A DNA stretch of 64,000 nt from the NCBI RefSeq assembly GCF_000337375.1, contig NZ_AOJG01000018.1, positions 6,278 to 70,277 of the forward strand, in the 5' to 3' direction. The notes under the pieces are model-generated. The model was not told the origin of the DNA. It searched no databases and saw nothing but the letters and a program-made list of their open reading frames with translations. The translations under genes were made by a program, and so were the position numbers. This DNA is from Halorubrum lipolyticum DSM 21995 (lineage in GTDB: Archaea > Halobacteriota > Halobacteria > Halobacteriales > Haloferacaceae). Below, one piece after another: positions 17,109 to 26,211 of this stretch (position 1 is the stretch's first letter; each line of letters starts with the position of its first letter).

Positions 17109-18863
17109 TCACAGCAGATCGTCCATCTCCAGCGCTCCGTCCGCGATCGCCCTGAGCTCCTCGTCGGAGAGCCGATCGATCACGAATTCCGGCATTCCCT
17201 CCGGGAGCCCCGCCGGAACCGACCGACTCGCGTCGGTCCCGCTCGTGCCTCTTCCGGCGTTCGTCTCCCTCGCGACGCGCCCGCCGTCCGTGCGAGACGC
17301 GCCGGCCGATCCGGCGTCGCCCGGGTCGCTCGCGGCCAGCCGGCGCACGGTCCGCTCCACCGCTTCCACCGCCTCGGACTGCCGCTCGCTCTCGGCCGCC
17401 AGCTCCTGCATCTCGTCAGTGATGCGGTTCGACTGCCGGACCACCTCGTCGATCGTGGCGGCGATCTCCTCGGCGGCGGCGGCCTGTTCGTCGGTCACGT
17501 CTGAGACCTCGTCGATGCCGTCCGCCGTCTCCGTCACGGCCTCGGCGATGGCGGTGAGGCTCTCCGTCGCGTCGCCGACGCGCTCGCTCCCTTCGTCGAC
17601 CCGCTCGGTCGTCTCAGCGAGGCTCTCGACGGTGTCTTCGGTGTCGGTCCGGATCCCGTCGACCATCGACTCGATGTCGCTCGCGTGGCGCTGCGACTCC
17701 TCCGCGAGCGACTTGATCTCGTCGGCGACGACGCCGAACCCGGCGCCGGCGTCGCCCGCTCGCGCCGCCTCGATAGAGGCGTTCAGGGCGAGCAGGTTCG
17801 TCTGGTCGGCGATCCCGTTGATCGCGTCGACGAACTCGTCGATCTCCTCGACGCGCTGTTGGAGCGCCTCCACGTCGTCGGCCACCTCGTCGACGGCGAC
17901 GCCGATGTCGTCCATGGCCGCAGCGGCGTCGTCGGCCGCCTCCCGCCCGTCGTCGGCCATCGCCTCCGCCCGGGCGCTCGTGCGCTCGACCTCGTCGGCG
18001 GTCGACGCCACCTCCTCGACGGTCGCCGAGAGGTTCGACACCTCCGAGGAGATCTCGGCGACCCGCTGCGACTGGTCATCGGTCGCCTCACCGACCGACG
18101 CGGCGCTGTCGGCGACGTCCGCCGCCGACTCCCGGAGGTCGCCGATCGGCTCCCGGACCTCGTCTTCCACCTCCGCCATCAGGCGCTTGTTCCGCTCGAT
18201 CTCCTCGGAGAGCTTCTCGCTGTACGAGTGGATGTAGGTGTCCGTGACGACCTGCATGTCGAGGTTGACGATCCGAAGGACGGAGAGGAGGTCCTCGACG
18301 GCGTCGTCAACCTCCGCCTCGATCGCCGCCTCGGTCTCGGCGCCGACCGACTCGTCGGTCTCGTCGTCGGCCAGCCGGTCCGTGAGCGAGTCGACGAGTC
18401 GGTCGCCGATGAGCGGGAGGATGAGGTCGTAGTACACGCCGTACTGGCCGATGTAGTGTTTCATCGGCATCTCCAGCATGTCGTGGATCTTCCCGATCCG
18501 CGCCCGGTCCTCGAAGTACTCCGGCCCGTACGCGCCCTCCGCGAGGGTCACGAGGTACGCCGACTGCGTCCGCTTGAGCTGTTCGAGCCTCTTGTCGGAC
18601 CGCCCGATCACGTCGACCGTCTGCTCGTGGCCGGTGAGGTTCTCGTAGAAGTCCTCCGCGATCCGGTCGGCGTTCTCCGCGAACGCCTCCTCGTACCGGC
18701 TCAGCCGTCGCTCGTCCTCCTCGTCGAACCCGACGAACTCCTTTCGCCACCGGATCTCTTCGGCGTCGAGGCCGATCTCCTCGACCAGCGATTCAACGTC
18801 GAGCGCGTCGTTCAGTCCGCCCTGCCCGAAGTCGTCGCGACCGTACTTACCAGACATCGCCAT
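17109..18863 (-). CDS. hemAT: HemAT-type heme aerotaxis transducer (globin-coupled MCP)
   Basis: A 584-residue soluble chemotaxis transducer. Residues about 25-190 form a sensor globin; the proximal heme ligand is probably His127 in RIGKIHDMLEMPMKHYIGQ. The C-terminal half is a coiled-coil methyl-accepting signalling domain with the highly conserved tip (INGIADQTNLLALNASIEA; GFGVVADEIKSLAEES). There are no transmembrane segments, as in HemAT proteins, so oxygen is sensed in the cytoplasm and passed to CheA/CheW encoded elsewhere. An ATG at 18857 is an alternative start. The TATA-like CCTTATATGA lies about 28 nt upstream. Confidence 0.92.
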   Translation of the reverse strand: MAMSGKYGRDDFGQGGLNDALDVESLVEEIGLDAEEIRWRKEFVGFDEEDERRLSRYEEAFAENADRIAEDFYENLTGHEQTVDVIGRSDKRLEQLKRTQSAYLVTLAEGAYGPEYFEDRARIGKIHDMLEMPMKHYIGQYGVYYDLILPLIGDRLVDSLTDRLADDETDESVGAETEAAIEAEVDDAVEDLLSVLRIVNLDMQVVTDTYIHSYSEKLSEEIERNKRLMAEVEDEVREPIGDLRESAADVADSAASVGEATDDQSQRVAEISSEVSNLSATVEEVASTADEVERTSARAEAMADDGREAADDAAAAMDDIGVAVDEVADDVEALQQRVEEIDEFVDAINGIADQTNLLALNASIEAARAGDAGAGFGVVADEIKSLAEESQRHASDIESMVDGIRTDTEDTVESLAETTERVDEGSERVGDATESLTAIAEAVTETADGIDEVSDVTDEQAAAAEEIAATIDEVVRQSNRITDEMQELAAESERQSEAVEAVERTVRRLAASDPGDAGSAGASRTDGGRVARETNAGRGTSGTDASRSVPAGLPEGMPEFVIDRLSDEELRAIADGALEMDDLL

Positions 18864-18971
18864 GTGGCGGCCTCTTCCTCGGGGTCATATAAGGGCTGAG
18901 ACCCGTCTCTCACAGGTGATAGCGGACTACGCGCCGGTCGAGCGCCCCGTCGATCGAGACCGACCGCTCCG

Positions 18972-19451
18972 TCAGGCCGCGCGTTCGATCGCCGAGGCCA
19001 GCGTCGCGCGGTCCTGCGCGCCCGTGAACCGGTCGACCGGCTCGCTGTCGGCGTACACGAGGAGCGTGGGAATGCTCCGCGCGCCGAGCCGTTGGGCGAT
19101 CTCCCGGTTGGCGTCGACGTCGACCTTCGCCACGGCGGCGTCGGTGTCGCTCGCGAGCGCCTCGATCGTCGGCTCCATCATCTGACAGGGGCCGCACCAG
19201 TCGGCGTAGCAGTCGACCAGCACCACGTCGTGCTCGTCGACGACGCGCCGGAACTCCTCGGGCCCGGCGACCTCGATCGGCTCGTCCGGGGTCGCTTCCG
19301 ACTCCTCACCCGACTGCTCGTCCGGGTCGCCGCCAATCTCCCCGTCGCGTTCCAGTTCCTCCTGAAGCTCGCGGAGTTTGCGCTCGCGGATGCGCTCGCG
19401 CTCGCTTTTCGCCGATTCGCTTCCGTCGGTCGCGTCTGCGGCATCGCTCAT
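18972..19451 (-). CDS. trxA: Thioredoxin with a charged N-terminal extension
   Basis: A 159-residue protein whose C-terminal 100 residues are a classic thioredoxin: active site WCGPCQ with Cys86 and Cys89, then cis-Pro in SIPTLLVY. The first 60 residues are highly charged and probably helical (SERERIRERKLRELQEELER), which is unusual for thioredoxins and could mediate a partner contact. The ATG at 19451 follows a TATA-like GGTATATTG by about 30 nt; the open frame extends further but lacks thioredoxin similarity. Confidence 0.9.
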   Translation of the reverse strand: MSDAADATDGSESAKSERERIRERKLRELQEELERDGEIGGDPDEQSGEESEATPDEPIEVAGPEEFRRVVDEHDVVLVDCYADWCGPCQMMEPTIEALASDTDAAVAKVDVDANREIAQRLGARSIPTLLVYADSEPVDRFTGAQDRATLASAIERAA

Positions 19452-19539
19452 ACACCAGTATTGGGCATTGGAAACAATATACCTTCCGGCAGCAGTACGG
19501 GGCGTCCGGATCCCGATCCGGACCGTCGTGGAACTCCGC

Positions 19540-21144
19540 TCACCCCAGGTCGTCGAGTCCGACGACCGCGAGATCGACGTGGTCGGCAACGAGGTCGGCG
19601 GCGCGATCGTAAGGGGATCTCCCGTCGTCCGCGCCCTCAACAGAGCGCGGCCGTCCCGCGGGCCGCGACGCGTCGGCCGCCGCGAAGACGGTCGCCGCGA
19701 AGGCGTCGCGGACCGCCTCGTTCTCGAAGAGGCCGTGGAGGTAGGTCCCCAGGGCGCGGTCGGTCGCCGCGCTCTCCGGACCCAGCGGCCGGGCGGTCTC
19801 CCCGGTCGGCGACGACCGACCCATGTGGATCTCGTAGCCGGCCGCGGTCCCGGTCGCCCCCGCCAGCGGGCCGACGCCCTCGACGCGCCGCGTCACGCGC
19901 TCGACGCGCTTGTCCGGCGAGAAGTGGGTCTCGACCGGGAGCACCCCGACGCCCTCGACGGTCGACTGCGAGCCGGTGCCCTCGATCTCGGCGCCGGTGA
20001 TCCGTTCGCCGAGGATCTGGTAGCCGCCGCAGATCCCGACGATCGGGCCCTCGAAGCGCCGGATCGCCTCGTCGAGGCCCGCCTCGCGCAGCGCGAGCAG
20101 GTCGTCGACCGTGTTCTTCGAGCCGGGGAGGACGACCGCGTCGGCGTCGGCGAGGGGGTCGTCGAGAGACGAATCGAGCGGGACGTACGCCACCCGAACG
20201 CCCGGCTCGCGCGCTAGCGGCTCGAGATCGGTGAAGTTCGAGATCCGCGGGAGCCGGGGGACCGCGATCCGGACCGCCGACTCCTCGGGAACCCCGTCGT
20301 CCGCGCCGAGGGTGGCCGCTCCGCCGACCCCCTCGCCGCCCCCGTCCCCGGCGTCTCCCGTGTCCGGCAGCGAGAGGCTGTCCTCCGCCGGGAGGCCGGG
20401 GTCGTCGTGGGGAACGACGCCGACGACCGGAACCCCGGTCCGCTCCTCGATCTCCGCGATACCGGGCTCCAAGAGGGAGGGGTCGCCGCGGAACTTGGTG
20501 ATGACCGCGCCGGCGACGCGTTCGCGCACGTCGTCGGGGAGGAGTTCGAGGGTGCCGTAGAGGCTCGCGAACGCGCCGCCGCGCTCGATATCGACCGCGA
20601 TCAGGATCGCGGCGTCGGCGAATCGGGCGCACTCCACGTTCGCGAGGTCGCGGTCGTGGAGGTTGATCTCGGCGATGCTCCCCGCGCCCTCGGCCACGAC
20701 CACGTCGTGATCGGCCGCCAGCCGGCGGTGCGCCGCGACCGCCGCGTCTCGCGCCGCCTCCCAGTGGTCCGCGTAGTACTCGCCGGCCGCGAAGTGGTCG
20801 ACCGCCTCGCCGTCGATCACCAGCTGGCTCTCGCCGTCGCCGCGGGGCTTGAGCAGGACGGGGTTCATGTCGGTCGTCGCCGGGACTCCGGCGGCCCGCG
20901 CCTGCACGTGCTGGGAGACGCCGATCTCGCCCCACTCGCCGTCGGGCGCGAGCGCGACGCGGGCGTTGTTGCTCATGTTCTGCGCCTTGAACGGCGCGAC
21001 CGAGACGCCCCGGCGGGCGAGGAGCCGACAGAGCCCGGCCGCGAGCGTGCTCTTCCCCGCGTGGCTCGCCGTGCCGGCGATCAGGACGGTGTCCGCCGTC
21101 TCCCCGATGTCCGCCGTCTCCCCGGTGTCCCCCGTCTCGCTCAC
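19540..21144 (-). CDS. cbiP: Cobyric acid synthase
   Basis: A 534-residue glutamine-dependent amidotransferase that amidates adenosylcobyrinic acid a,c-diamide at four positions to give adenosylcobyric acid. The N-terminal ATP-binding part starts with the P-loop-like [18 protein letters not shown] after a short GETAD-repeat leader. The C-terminal glutaminase triad is visible as the nucleophile Cys in [12 protein letters not shown] and the His in [10 protein letters not shown]. The start is GTG, four bases after the preceding gene stops. It is the last gene of the cobalamin operon. Confidence 0.94.
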   Translation of the reverse strand: MSETGDTGETADIGETADTVLIAGTASHAGKSTLAAGLCRLLARRGVSVAPFKAQNMSNNARVALAPDGEWGEIGVSQHVQARAAGVPATTDMNPVLLKPRGDGESQLVIDGEAVDHFAAGEYYADHWEAARDAAVAAHRRLAADHDVVVAEGAGSIAEINLHDRDLANVECARFADAAILIAVDIERGGAFASLYGTLELLPDDVRERVAGAVITKFRGDPSLLEPGIAEIEERTGVPVVGVVPHDDPGLPAEDSLSLPDTGDAGDGGGEGVGGAATLGADDGVPEESAVRIAVPRLPRISNFTDLEPLAREPGVRVAYVPLDSSLDDPLADADAVVLPGSKNTVDDLLALREAGLDEAIRRFEGPIVGICGGYQILGERITGAEIEGTGSQSTVEGVGVLPVETHFSPDKRVERVTRRVEGVGPLAGATGTAAGYEIHMGRSSPTGETARPLGPESAATDRALGTYLHGLFENEAVRDAFAATVFAAADASRPAGRPRSVEGADDGRSPYDRAADLVADHVDLAVVGLDDLG

Positions 21145-21148
21145 GGGC

Positions 21149-21910
21149 TCAGTACTCCGTCCCCCGCCGGGCGCGGTGACCCGCGTCGAACGGGTGGGCC
21201 TCCTTCCGGACGTTCGTGATCAGGTCGGCCACGCCGTCGAGGTAGTCGGGCTCGGCGTGGCTCCCCGTGAGGACGAGTTCGAGGTCGTCGGGCTTCGAGT
21301 CCGCGAGCGCGACGACGTCGTCGGGGTCGACGAGCCCGCGGTCGGCCGCGTACAACACCTCGTCCAAGATCAGCATGTGAACGCCCTCGTCGGCCTCGCC
21401 GTCGAGCGGGAGCGGGGCGGTCAGGTCCGCGTCGGCCGCGCCCTCGACGAGCGCCTCCGCGCGCTCGAACGCCGCGCTCGCCTTCGCCTCGTGGTCGTCG
21501 TCCGCGGAGCCGTCGAGGAGCCCGTGCCAGCCGTAGTGGCCGGCGTTCTCGTAAGTGAACCCCGGTATGGCCGCGATGGCGTTGTACTCCCCCCTGACGC
21601 CCTCGACGCTGTCGGCGCCGCCCTTCATGAACTGGAGCATGTGGACGCGGTAGCCGTGGCCCGCGGCCCGGAACCCCATCCCCATCGCGGCCGTCGTCTT
21701 CCCCTTGCCGTCGCCCCACCACGCCTGCACGAGCCCGAACTCCTCGGGCGCGGCGGGTTCGATCGGCTCCGGTTCGGGGGCCGTCCCGCCGCCGGGGGTC
21801 CGCGCGACGGGGTTCTCGTCGCTCCCGGTCGATTCGCCGTCGTTTGATTCGCCGTCGTTTGATTCGCCGTCTGTCGCTTCGTCGGTTTCGTCGAGTTCGT
21901 CGTGTGTCAT
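21149..21910 (-). CDS. cobA: Cob(I)yrinic acid a,c-diamide / cobinamide adenosyltransferase (CobA/CobO type)
   Basis: A 253-residue ATP:corrinoid adenosyltransferase of the P-loop CobA/CobO/BtuR class, attaching the upper 5'-deoxyadenosyl ligand. The Walker A motif is [13 protein letters not shown] and the later [12 protein letters not shown] carries the Walker B acid. About 55 acidic residues precede the core, partly encoded by a 15-bp tandem repeat (NDGES units, DNA at about 21831-21870). Its stop and start overlap neighbours by a few bases, placing it firmly in the operon. With CbiZ it supports both synthesis and salvage. Confidence 0.93.
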   Translation of the reverse strand: MTHDELDETDEATDGESNDGESNDGESTGSDENPVARTPGGGTAPEPEPIEPAAPEEFGLVQAWWGDGKGKTTAAMGMGFRAAGHGYRVHMLQFMKGGADSVEGVRGEYNAIAAIPGFTYENAGHYGWHGLLDGSADDDHEAKASAAFERAEALVEGAADADLTAPLPLDGEADEGVHMLILDEVLYAADRGLVDPDDVVALADSKPDDLELVLTGSHAEPDYLDGVADLITNVRKEAHPFDAGHRARRGTEY

Positions 21911-22644
21911 GGTTTAAACACCTCTGTCCGTTCGTCGGCCACGACGCCGTGCTCGGCGTCGGCCGCCGGACCGGGAACGTCGCCGTCCGGGTACCGCGAC
22001 CGCAGGCTGGCGCGGACCGCGTCCCGGACGCAGGCGCGGGCCGCCGCGCCGACCGGGGTGGCGCTGCCGGAGAACGCCGCCGGCTCCCCGGTCGGGTCGT
22101 CGCCGACGACGACCGCGTCGCTCGTCGTCCCCGGGACGCCCGCCGTCGCCAGCAGCGTCGCCGCCTTGGCCTCGGCCGCGACCGCGACGAGGTTCGCCGA
22201 CGCGCCGGCCGCGAGCCGCCGCGTCGTCCCGACGATCAGGTTGACCGTACCGGGTCGCCGGGGCGATTTCTCGGCGTCGCCGTCGACGCTCCCGTCCGAC
22301 CCGCTCGCCGGGTCCATCGGGAGCATCGCCGGGTTCGAGAGCCCGACCGTCGCGTACGCCACGACCGGCCCGAAGCGCGCGCCTCTGGCGTGCTCCATTG
22401 CGACGCCGGTGAACAGCGTCGGCGGGTCGCCGTCGCCTCCCGCGTCGCTTTCGCTTATAAACCCCGCCCGCGCCAGCCGCTCGTCGCGGTACGCGCCGAG
22501 GTCGGTCCGGTCGAACGCCTTCGGCACCGAGACGTTGTAGGCGGCGTCGCCCCGCGATCGGCCCCCGTCCCAGCCGGTCGAGAGCCAGCGCGTCTCCGGC
22601 CGGCGCAGGCGGAGCACGCCCTCGCGCACGGTCGCGTCAAACAT
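21907..22644 (-). CDS. cbiZ: Adenosylcobinamide amidohydrolase (salvage)
   Basis: A 245-residue CbiZ protein, which removes the aminopropanol tail of (pseudo)cobinamide to give cobyric acid so that imported corrinoids can be rebuilt with the cell's own tail. Family blocks include NLIVGTTRRLAAGA, AEAKAATLLATAGVPGT and TSDAVVVGDD. Its presence with cobY rather than cobU is the archaeal salvage arrangement. It overlaps both neighbours by 4-8 nt, so it is translated as part of the operon. Confidence 0.9.
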   Translation of the reverse strand: MFDATVREGVLRLRRPETRWLSTGWDGGRSRGDAAYNVSVPKAFDRTDLGAYRDERLARAGFISESDAGGDGDPPTLFTGVAMEHARGARFGPVVAYATVGLSNPAMLPMDPASGSDGSVDGDAEKSPRRPGTVNLIVGTTRRLAAGASANLVAVAAEAKAATLLATAGVPGTTSDAVVVGDDPTGEPAAFSGSATPVGAAARACVRDAVRASLRSRYPDGDVPGPAADAEHGVVADERTEVFKP

Positions 22645-23725
22645 CCGCGTCCCCCGCGTCGGTCGCCTCCGCGTCAGTCGGCTCCGTGTCGGCCCCCGCG
22701 CCGTCCCCGACGCCCAGCGCCGCCAGCAGGCGGTCGTTCTCGTCGGGGCGGCGCACCGCCACCCTGACGTGCGAGTCGAGCCCGCGGAAGGTGGTCGCGT
22801 CCCGGACCGCGACGCCGCGGTCGCGGGCGTCCGCGACGACCCGCTCGGCGGAGCGCCCGCTCCCCTCCTCCCCCACGTCGAGCAGCAGGAACGGCGCCTC
22901 GGAGGGGGTCACGTCGTACCGCTCCGCGAGCGCCGCGGCCAGCCGCGACCGCTCCGAACGAACGCGCTCGCGGGTGTCATTTATAAACCACTCCTGCCGC
23001 ATGCAGTGCGCGCCGGTCGCGAGCGCCGGGACGCTCACGTTCCACGGTCGCCGGGCGCGCTCCAGCGCCGCGCCGAACTCGCCCGTGGCGACCGCGAACC
23101 CCGTCCGGATCCCGGGGAGCCCGAACAGCTTCGTCAGCGACCGGGCGACGACGACGCCCTCGACCCCAGCGAGCGAGGGGCGGTCGGTGAACCCGCGGAA
23201 CGCCTCGTCGACGAGCAGGGGCGTGTCGGCTGCGCGACACCGCGCCGCGAACCCCTCCAACGCCTCGCGCTCGTAGTCGGTCCCCGTGGGGTTGTTCGGG
23301 GCGCAGACGACCGCGAGCGCGTGGCTCGCCGGGTCGGCGTCGAGGACCGCGTCGGCCGCGACGAAGGCCGGCTCGCCCCCCTGGAGGCGAACTTCCCGAG
23401 CGTACTCGCCGAAGCTCGGCGCCGGGAGCAGGGCGGTGTCGCCCGGGTCGACCGCGAGCGCGACCGTCGCCCGAATGGCGGCGAGTCCCCCCGGCGTCGG
23501 CACGACCGAATCCGGGTCGCAGTCGACGTAGTCGGCGGCGGCCTCGCGGAACGCCGCGGGCGGTTCGGCCGGGTACGACCGCGCGGCCGCGAACGCCTCG
23601 CGGTACGTCGCCTCGACGCCCGGCGGGACCTCGGGGTTGGTGTTCGCCGAGAAGTCCAGCAGGTCGGGGTCGTCGCTGCTGCCGTGCGGTTCGCGGTCGA
23701 GGCCGAGCGCGGTGTCGAGGTTCAT
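22637..23725 (-). CDS. cobD: Threonine-phosphate decarboxylase (PLP enzyme)
   Basis: A 362-residue fold-type I PLP enzyme of the histidinol-phosphate aminotransferase group. In this context it decarboxylates L-threonine-O-3-phosphate to (R)-1-amino-2-propanol phosphate, the linker of the nucleotide loop. The catalytic lysine is Lys199 in SLTKLFGLPGIRTGF, and CAPNNPTGTD carries the PLP-ring-contacting Asn. A HisC function is possible from sequence alone, but the position between cobY and cbiZ makes CobD much more likely. Confidence 0.9.
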   Translation of the reverse strand: MNLDTALGLDREPHGSSDDPDLLDFSANTNPEVPPGVEATYREAFAAARSYPAEPPAAFREAAADYVDCDPDSVVPTPGGLAAIRATVALAVDPGDTALLPAPSFGEYAREVRLQGGEPAFVAADAVLDADPASHALAVVCAPNNPTGTDYEREALEGFAARCRAADTPLLVDEAFRGFTDRPSLAGVEGVVVARSLTKLFGLPGIRTGFAVATGEFGAALERARRPWNVSVPALATGAHCMRQEWFINDTRERVRSERSRLAAALAERYDVTPSEAPFLLLDVGEEGSGRSAERVVADARDRGVAVRDATTFRGLDSHVRVAVRRPDENDRLLAALGVGDGAGADTEPTDAEATDAGDADV

Positions 23726-24366
23726 CGGTCTGTGTGGTGGCGGCCGGAGTCGCGTTCCAGCAGTCGCTCTGCGATACGCACGTCCGACGGGTAGTTGACG
23801 TTGACGGCGACTCGGGCGTCGTCGGTGAGGTGGACGGCGCCGCCGTCGTCCCGTTCGCTTTCGCCGCTCCTGCCGACGACGTTGATCCCGGCCGGGACGA
23901 CCTCGCGACCGTCGATCTCCGTCGTCGCGTCGGCGCTGACGCCCAGTTCCCGCTTGCGGGCCGCCGGCACGCAGACGGTGAGCGAGTCGCCGGCGGCGGC
24001 GCGAGCCGCGTCGAGGACCGCGTCCACCGCCGCGCCGTTTAAAAGCGGGAGGTCGGCGGCGGCGGTCAGGAGCGGCCCGCCGTCCGCGTCGGCCGCGTCC
24101 ATCGCGTACCGCAGGTCGGCGACGTAGCCGTTTCCGGGCGCGTCGACGACCGACAGCGACGGGCGCTCGCTCGCCCGTTCAGCGAGGCGCTCCCGCGTCC
24201 GCGTCGCGTGCGGGGAGACGACCGCGTGGGTCGCCTCGACCCGGCTCTCGGCGAGCGCGTCCAGCACGCGGTCGACCATCGGCCGCCCCGCGACCTCGCG
24301 GAGCGGCTTCTCCGTCTCGCCGCCGAGGCGGGTGCCGCGGCCGCCGCACATCAGAAGCGCGTCCAC
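23722..24366 (-). CDS. cobY: GTP:adenosylcobinamide-phosphate guanylyltransferase
   Basis: A 214-residue nucleotidyltransferase, the archaeal non-orthologous replacement of CobU. The N-terminal signature LLMCGGRGTRLGG followed by EKPL binds the nucleotide, and AAADLPLL carries a metal-binding Asp. The start is the GTG at 24366, inside the end of cobS (16-nt overlap); the frame upstream is only the shadow of cobS. It converts adenosylcobinamide phosphate to the GDP form, the substrate of CobS next door. Confidence 0.9.
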   Translation of the reverse strand: MDALLMCGGRGTRLGGETEKPLREVAGRPMVDRVLDALAESRVEATHAVVSPHATRTRERLAERASERPSLSVVDAPGNGYVADLRYAMDAADADGGPLLTAAADLPLLNGAAVDAVLDAARAAAGDSLTVCVPAARKRELGVSADATTEIDGREVVPAGINVVGRSGESERDDGGAVHLTDDARVAVNVNYPSDVRIAERLLERDSGRHHTDR

Positions 24367-25139
24367 GCGATCACCCCCGCGTGCAGCGCGGCGACCCGCG
24401 CGATCTCCGTCGTCGCGCCGAGCGCGTCGCCGGAGACGCCGCCGAGTCGCCGACGGACCCACCGGCGGACCAGCGCCGCCGTCGCCAGCGCGGCGAGGAG
24501 CGCCGCGAGGCCCGGCAGGAGCCGCGGCCACGCGAGCAGGGCGGCGGGCGCCGCCAGCGCGAGGACCGGGAGCGCCGCCCGAGGCGACGACTCGCCGGTG
24601 AGCGCGGAGCCGAGCCCCTCGTGGGGCGCGTCGCCGACGCAGACCAGCGTCGCGGTCGCGGTCTTCGCGCCGACCTCCGCGGCGACGACGACCCCGAGCG
24701 CGGCGACGGGGACTCCCACATCCCCCGTGCCCGCCCCGACCTCGACCAGCCCGAGCGCGGCGGTCGCCAGCCCGAACACGACCAGGGCGAGCGCGACCGT
24801 CCCGCCGACGCCGAGTTCGGAGTCTTTCAGCACGCGTCGGCGCTCCTCGCGGTCGCCGTGGACGACAGCCGCGTCGCCGAGGTCGGCCACGCCGTCGAGG
24901 TGACCGATCCCGGTGACGGCGTAGACGGCGAGGACGAACGCGAGCGCGACCGTGGGGGCGGGGACCGACGCGGGGGGCGCGGCGAGCAGCAGCGGGGCCG
25001 CGACGAGCGCGCCGACGGGGTACCCGACGACGGGGAACGTCCACGGCGACCGCGCGAACGCCCCCCACGCGGCCTCGTCGCGACCGACCGGGATCCGGGT
25101 GAGGAAGCCGAGCGCCCCCCGGAGCGCGGTCAGAGCCAT
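24351..25139 (-). CDS. cobS: Adenosylcobinamide-GDP ribazoletransferase (cobalamin synthase)
   Basis: A 262-residue integral membrane protein joining adenosylcobinamide-GDP with alpha-ribazole (phosphate). The N-terminal ALRGALGFLTRIPVG and the Asp-rich GHLDGVADLGDAAVVHGDRE, which binds Mg2+, are hallmarks of the family. Several Ala/Val/Leu-rich membrane helices follow. It overlaps cbiB upstream by 10 nt and cobY downstream by 16 nt. Confidence 0.93.
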   Translation of the reverse strand: MALTALRGALGFLTRIPVGRDEAAWGAFARSPWTFPVVGYPVGALVAAPLLLAAPPASVPAPTVALAFVLAVYAVTGIGHLDGVADLGDAAVVHGDREERRRVLKDSELGVGGTVALALVVFGLATAALGLVEVGAGTGDVGVPVAALGVVVAAEVGAKTATATLVCVGDAPHEGLGSALTGESSPRAALPVLALAAPAALLAWPRLLPGLAALLAALATAALVRRWVRRRLGGVSGDALGATTEIARVAALHAGVIAWTRF

Positions 25140-26206
25140 CCGACCACCCCCGCGGTCGCCGGGAGCCGTCCCGCCGCGAGCGGCCACGTCGCCGTCACCC
25201 ATCCGACCGCCGCCAGCCACCCCGCCGCGAGGGCGACCGCGACCCCGGCGGCGACGCCGACGAGCCGGACCGCCCGCTCCGCGTCGACGACGCCCGGCGG
25301 GCCCGCGTCCGGGTTGAGGACGTAGTGACCGGGCTTCTCCAGTCGCGCGTCGAGCGCGGCCGCGGCGGTCGCCATCGGCCACCCGGAGTTCGGCGATTCC
25401 GGCACCCTAGCCCACGAGGCGGCTCGGCGGAGCGCGTCGAGGGACCCGGCCGCGACCGCGAGACAGCCCGCGGTCGCGCGGGCCGGGAGGAACATCGCCG
25501 CGTCGTCGAGCCGGGCGCTCGCCCACCCGACCGGCTTCGAGCGGTAGCCGAGCATCGAGTCGAGCGTGTTGACGGCCTTGACCCAGACCGCGCCGGCGAC
25601 TCCCGCGGCGAGCGGGAGCGCGGTTTCGGCCCCCGCGACTCCGACCGTCGGGGCGGCAGCCAGCCCGACCGTCGCCCCCAGCGCGAACCCGGAGAGCGGC
25701 GCGACGAACCCGTCGGCGAGGTTCTCGGCCGCGCTCTCGACCGCCGCGCTCCGGAGGTCGGCCGGCGAGAGTTCGGTCGCGTCCCGGCCGGCGAGCGCGC
25801 GAACCGACCGCCGAGCCGCGTCCGGGTCGGTCTCGGTCAGCGCGACGACCTCGGCGGTCGTCGCCAGCAGCATCCGGAGGCTGACCGCCGTGAAGAGGAG
25901 CGCGCCGGCCAGGAGGACGGGGAGAACGGGAGAGGCGGTCGGGACGGCCGCGACCGCGACGATCCCGCCCGCAATCGCCGCGGCGCCGAGCGGGAGCCCG
26001 ACCGCGACCGCGACGCCGACGGATCGGGGGTGCGACCACGACCGGTCGAACCGCCCCACGATCGACCCGAACAGCGCGACGGGGTGGACTCTGGCCGGCG
26101 GCTCCGCGAGCGCGAGGTCGAGCGCGACCGCGATCGCCAGCGCGGCGAGGGGGGCGAGCGCGGGGCGGAAGGCGGAAGCGGGGCCGAGCAGCGAGGCGGT
26201 CGCCAT
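25130..26206 (-). CDS. cbiB: Adenosylcobinamide-phosphate synthase
   Basis: A 358-residue membrane protein that joins adenosylcobyric acid with aminopropanol (phosphate). Family features are LDLALAEPPARVHPVALFG near the N-terminus, SAAENLADGFVAPL in the middle and NSGWPMATAAAALDARLEK later. An in-frame GTG at 26215 overlaps the cbiA stop as GTGA and may be the true start, adding three residues; I give the ATG. With CbiP, CobD and CobS it forms the membrane-associated last part of the pathway. Confidence 0.92.
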   Translation of the reverse strand: MATASLLGPASAFRPALAPLAALAIAVALDLALAEPPARVHPVALFGSIVGRFDRSWSHPRSVGVAVAVGLPLGAAAIAGGIVAVAAVPTASPVLPVLLAGALLFTAVSLRMLLATTAEVVALTETDPDAARRSVRALAGRDATELSPADLRSAAVESAAENLADGFVAPLSGFALGATVGLAAAPTVGVAGAETALPLAAGVAGAVWVKAVNTLDSMLGYRSKPVGWASARLDDAAMFLPARATAGCLAVAAGSLDALRRAASWARVPESPNSGWPMATAAAALDARLEKPGHYVLNPDAGPPGVVDAERAVRLVGVAAGVAVALAAGWLAAVGWVTATWPLAAGRLPATAGVVGWL

Positions 26207-26211
26207 CGCGG

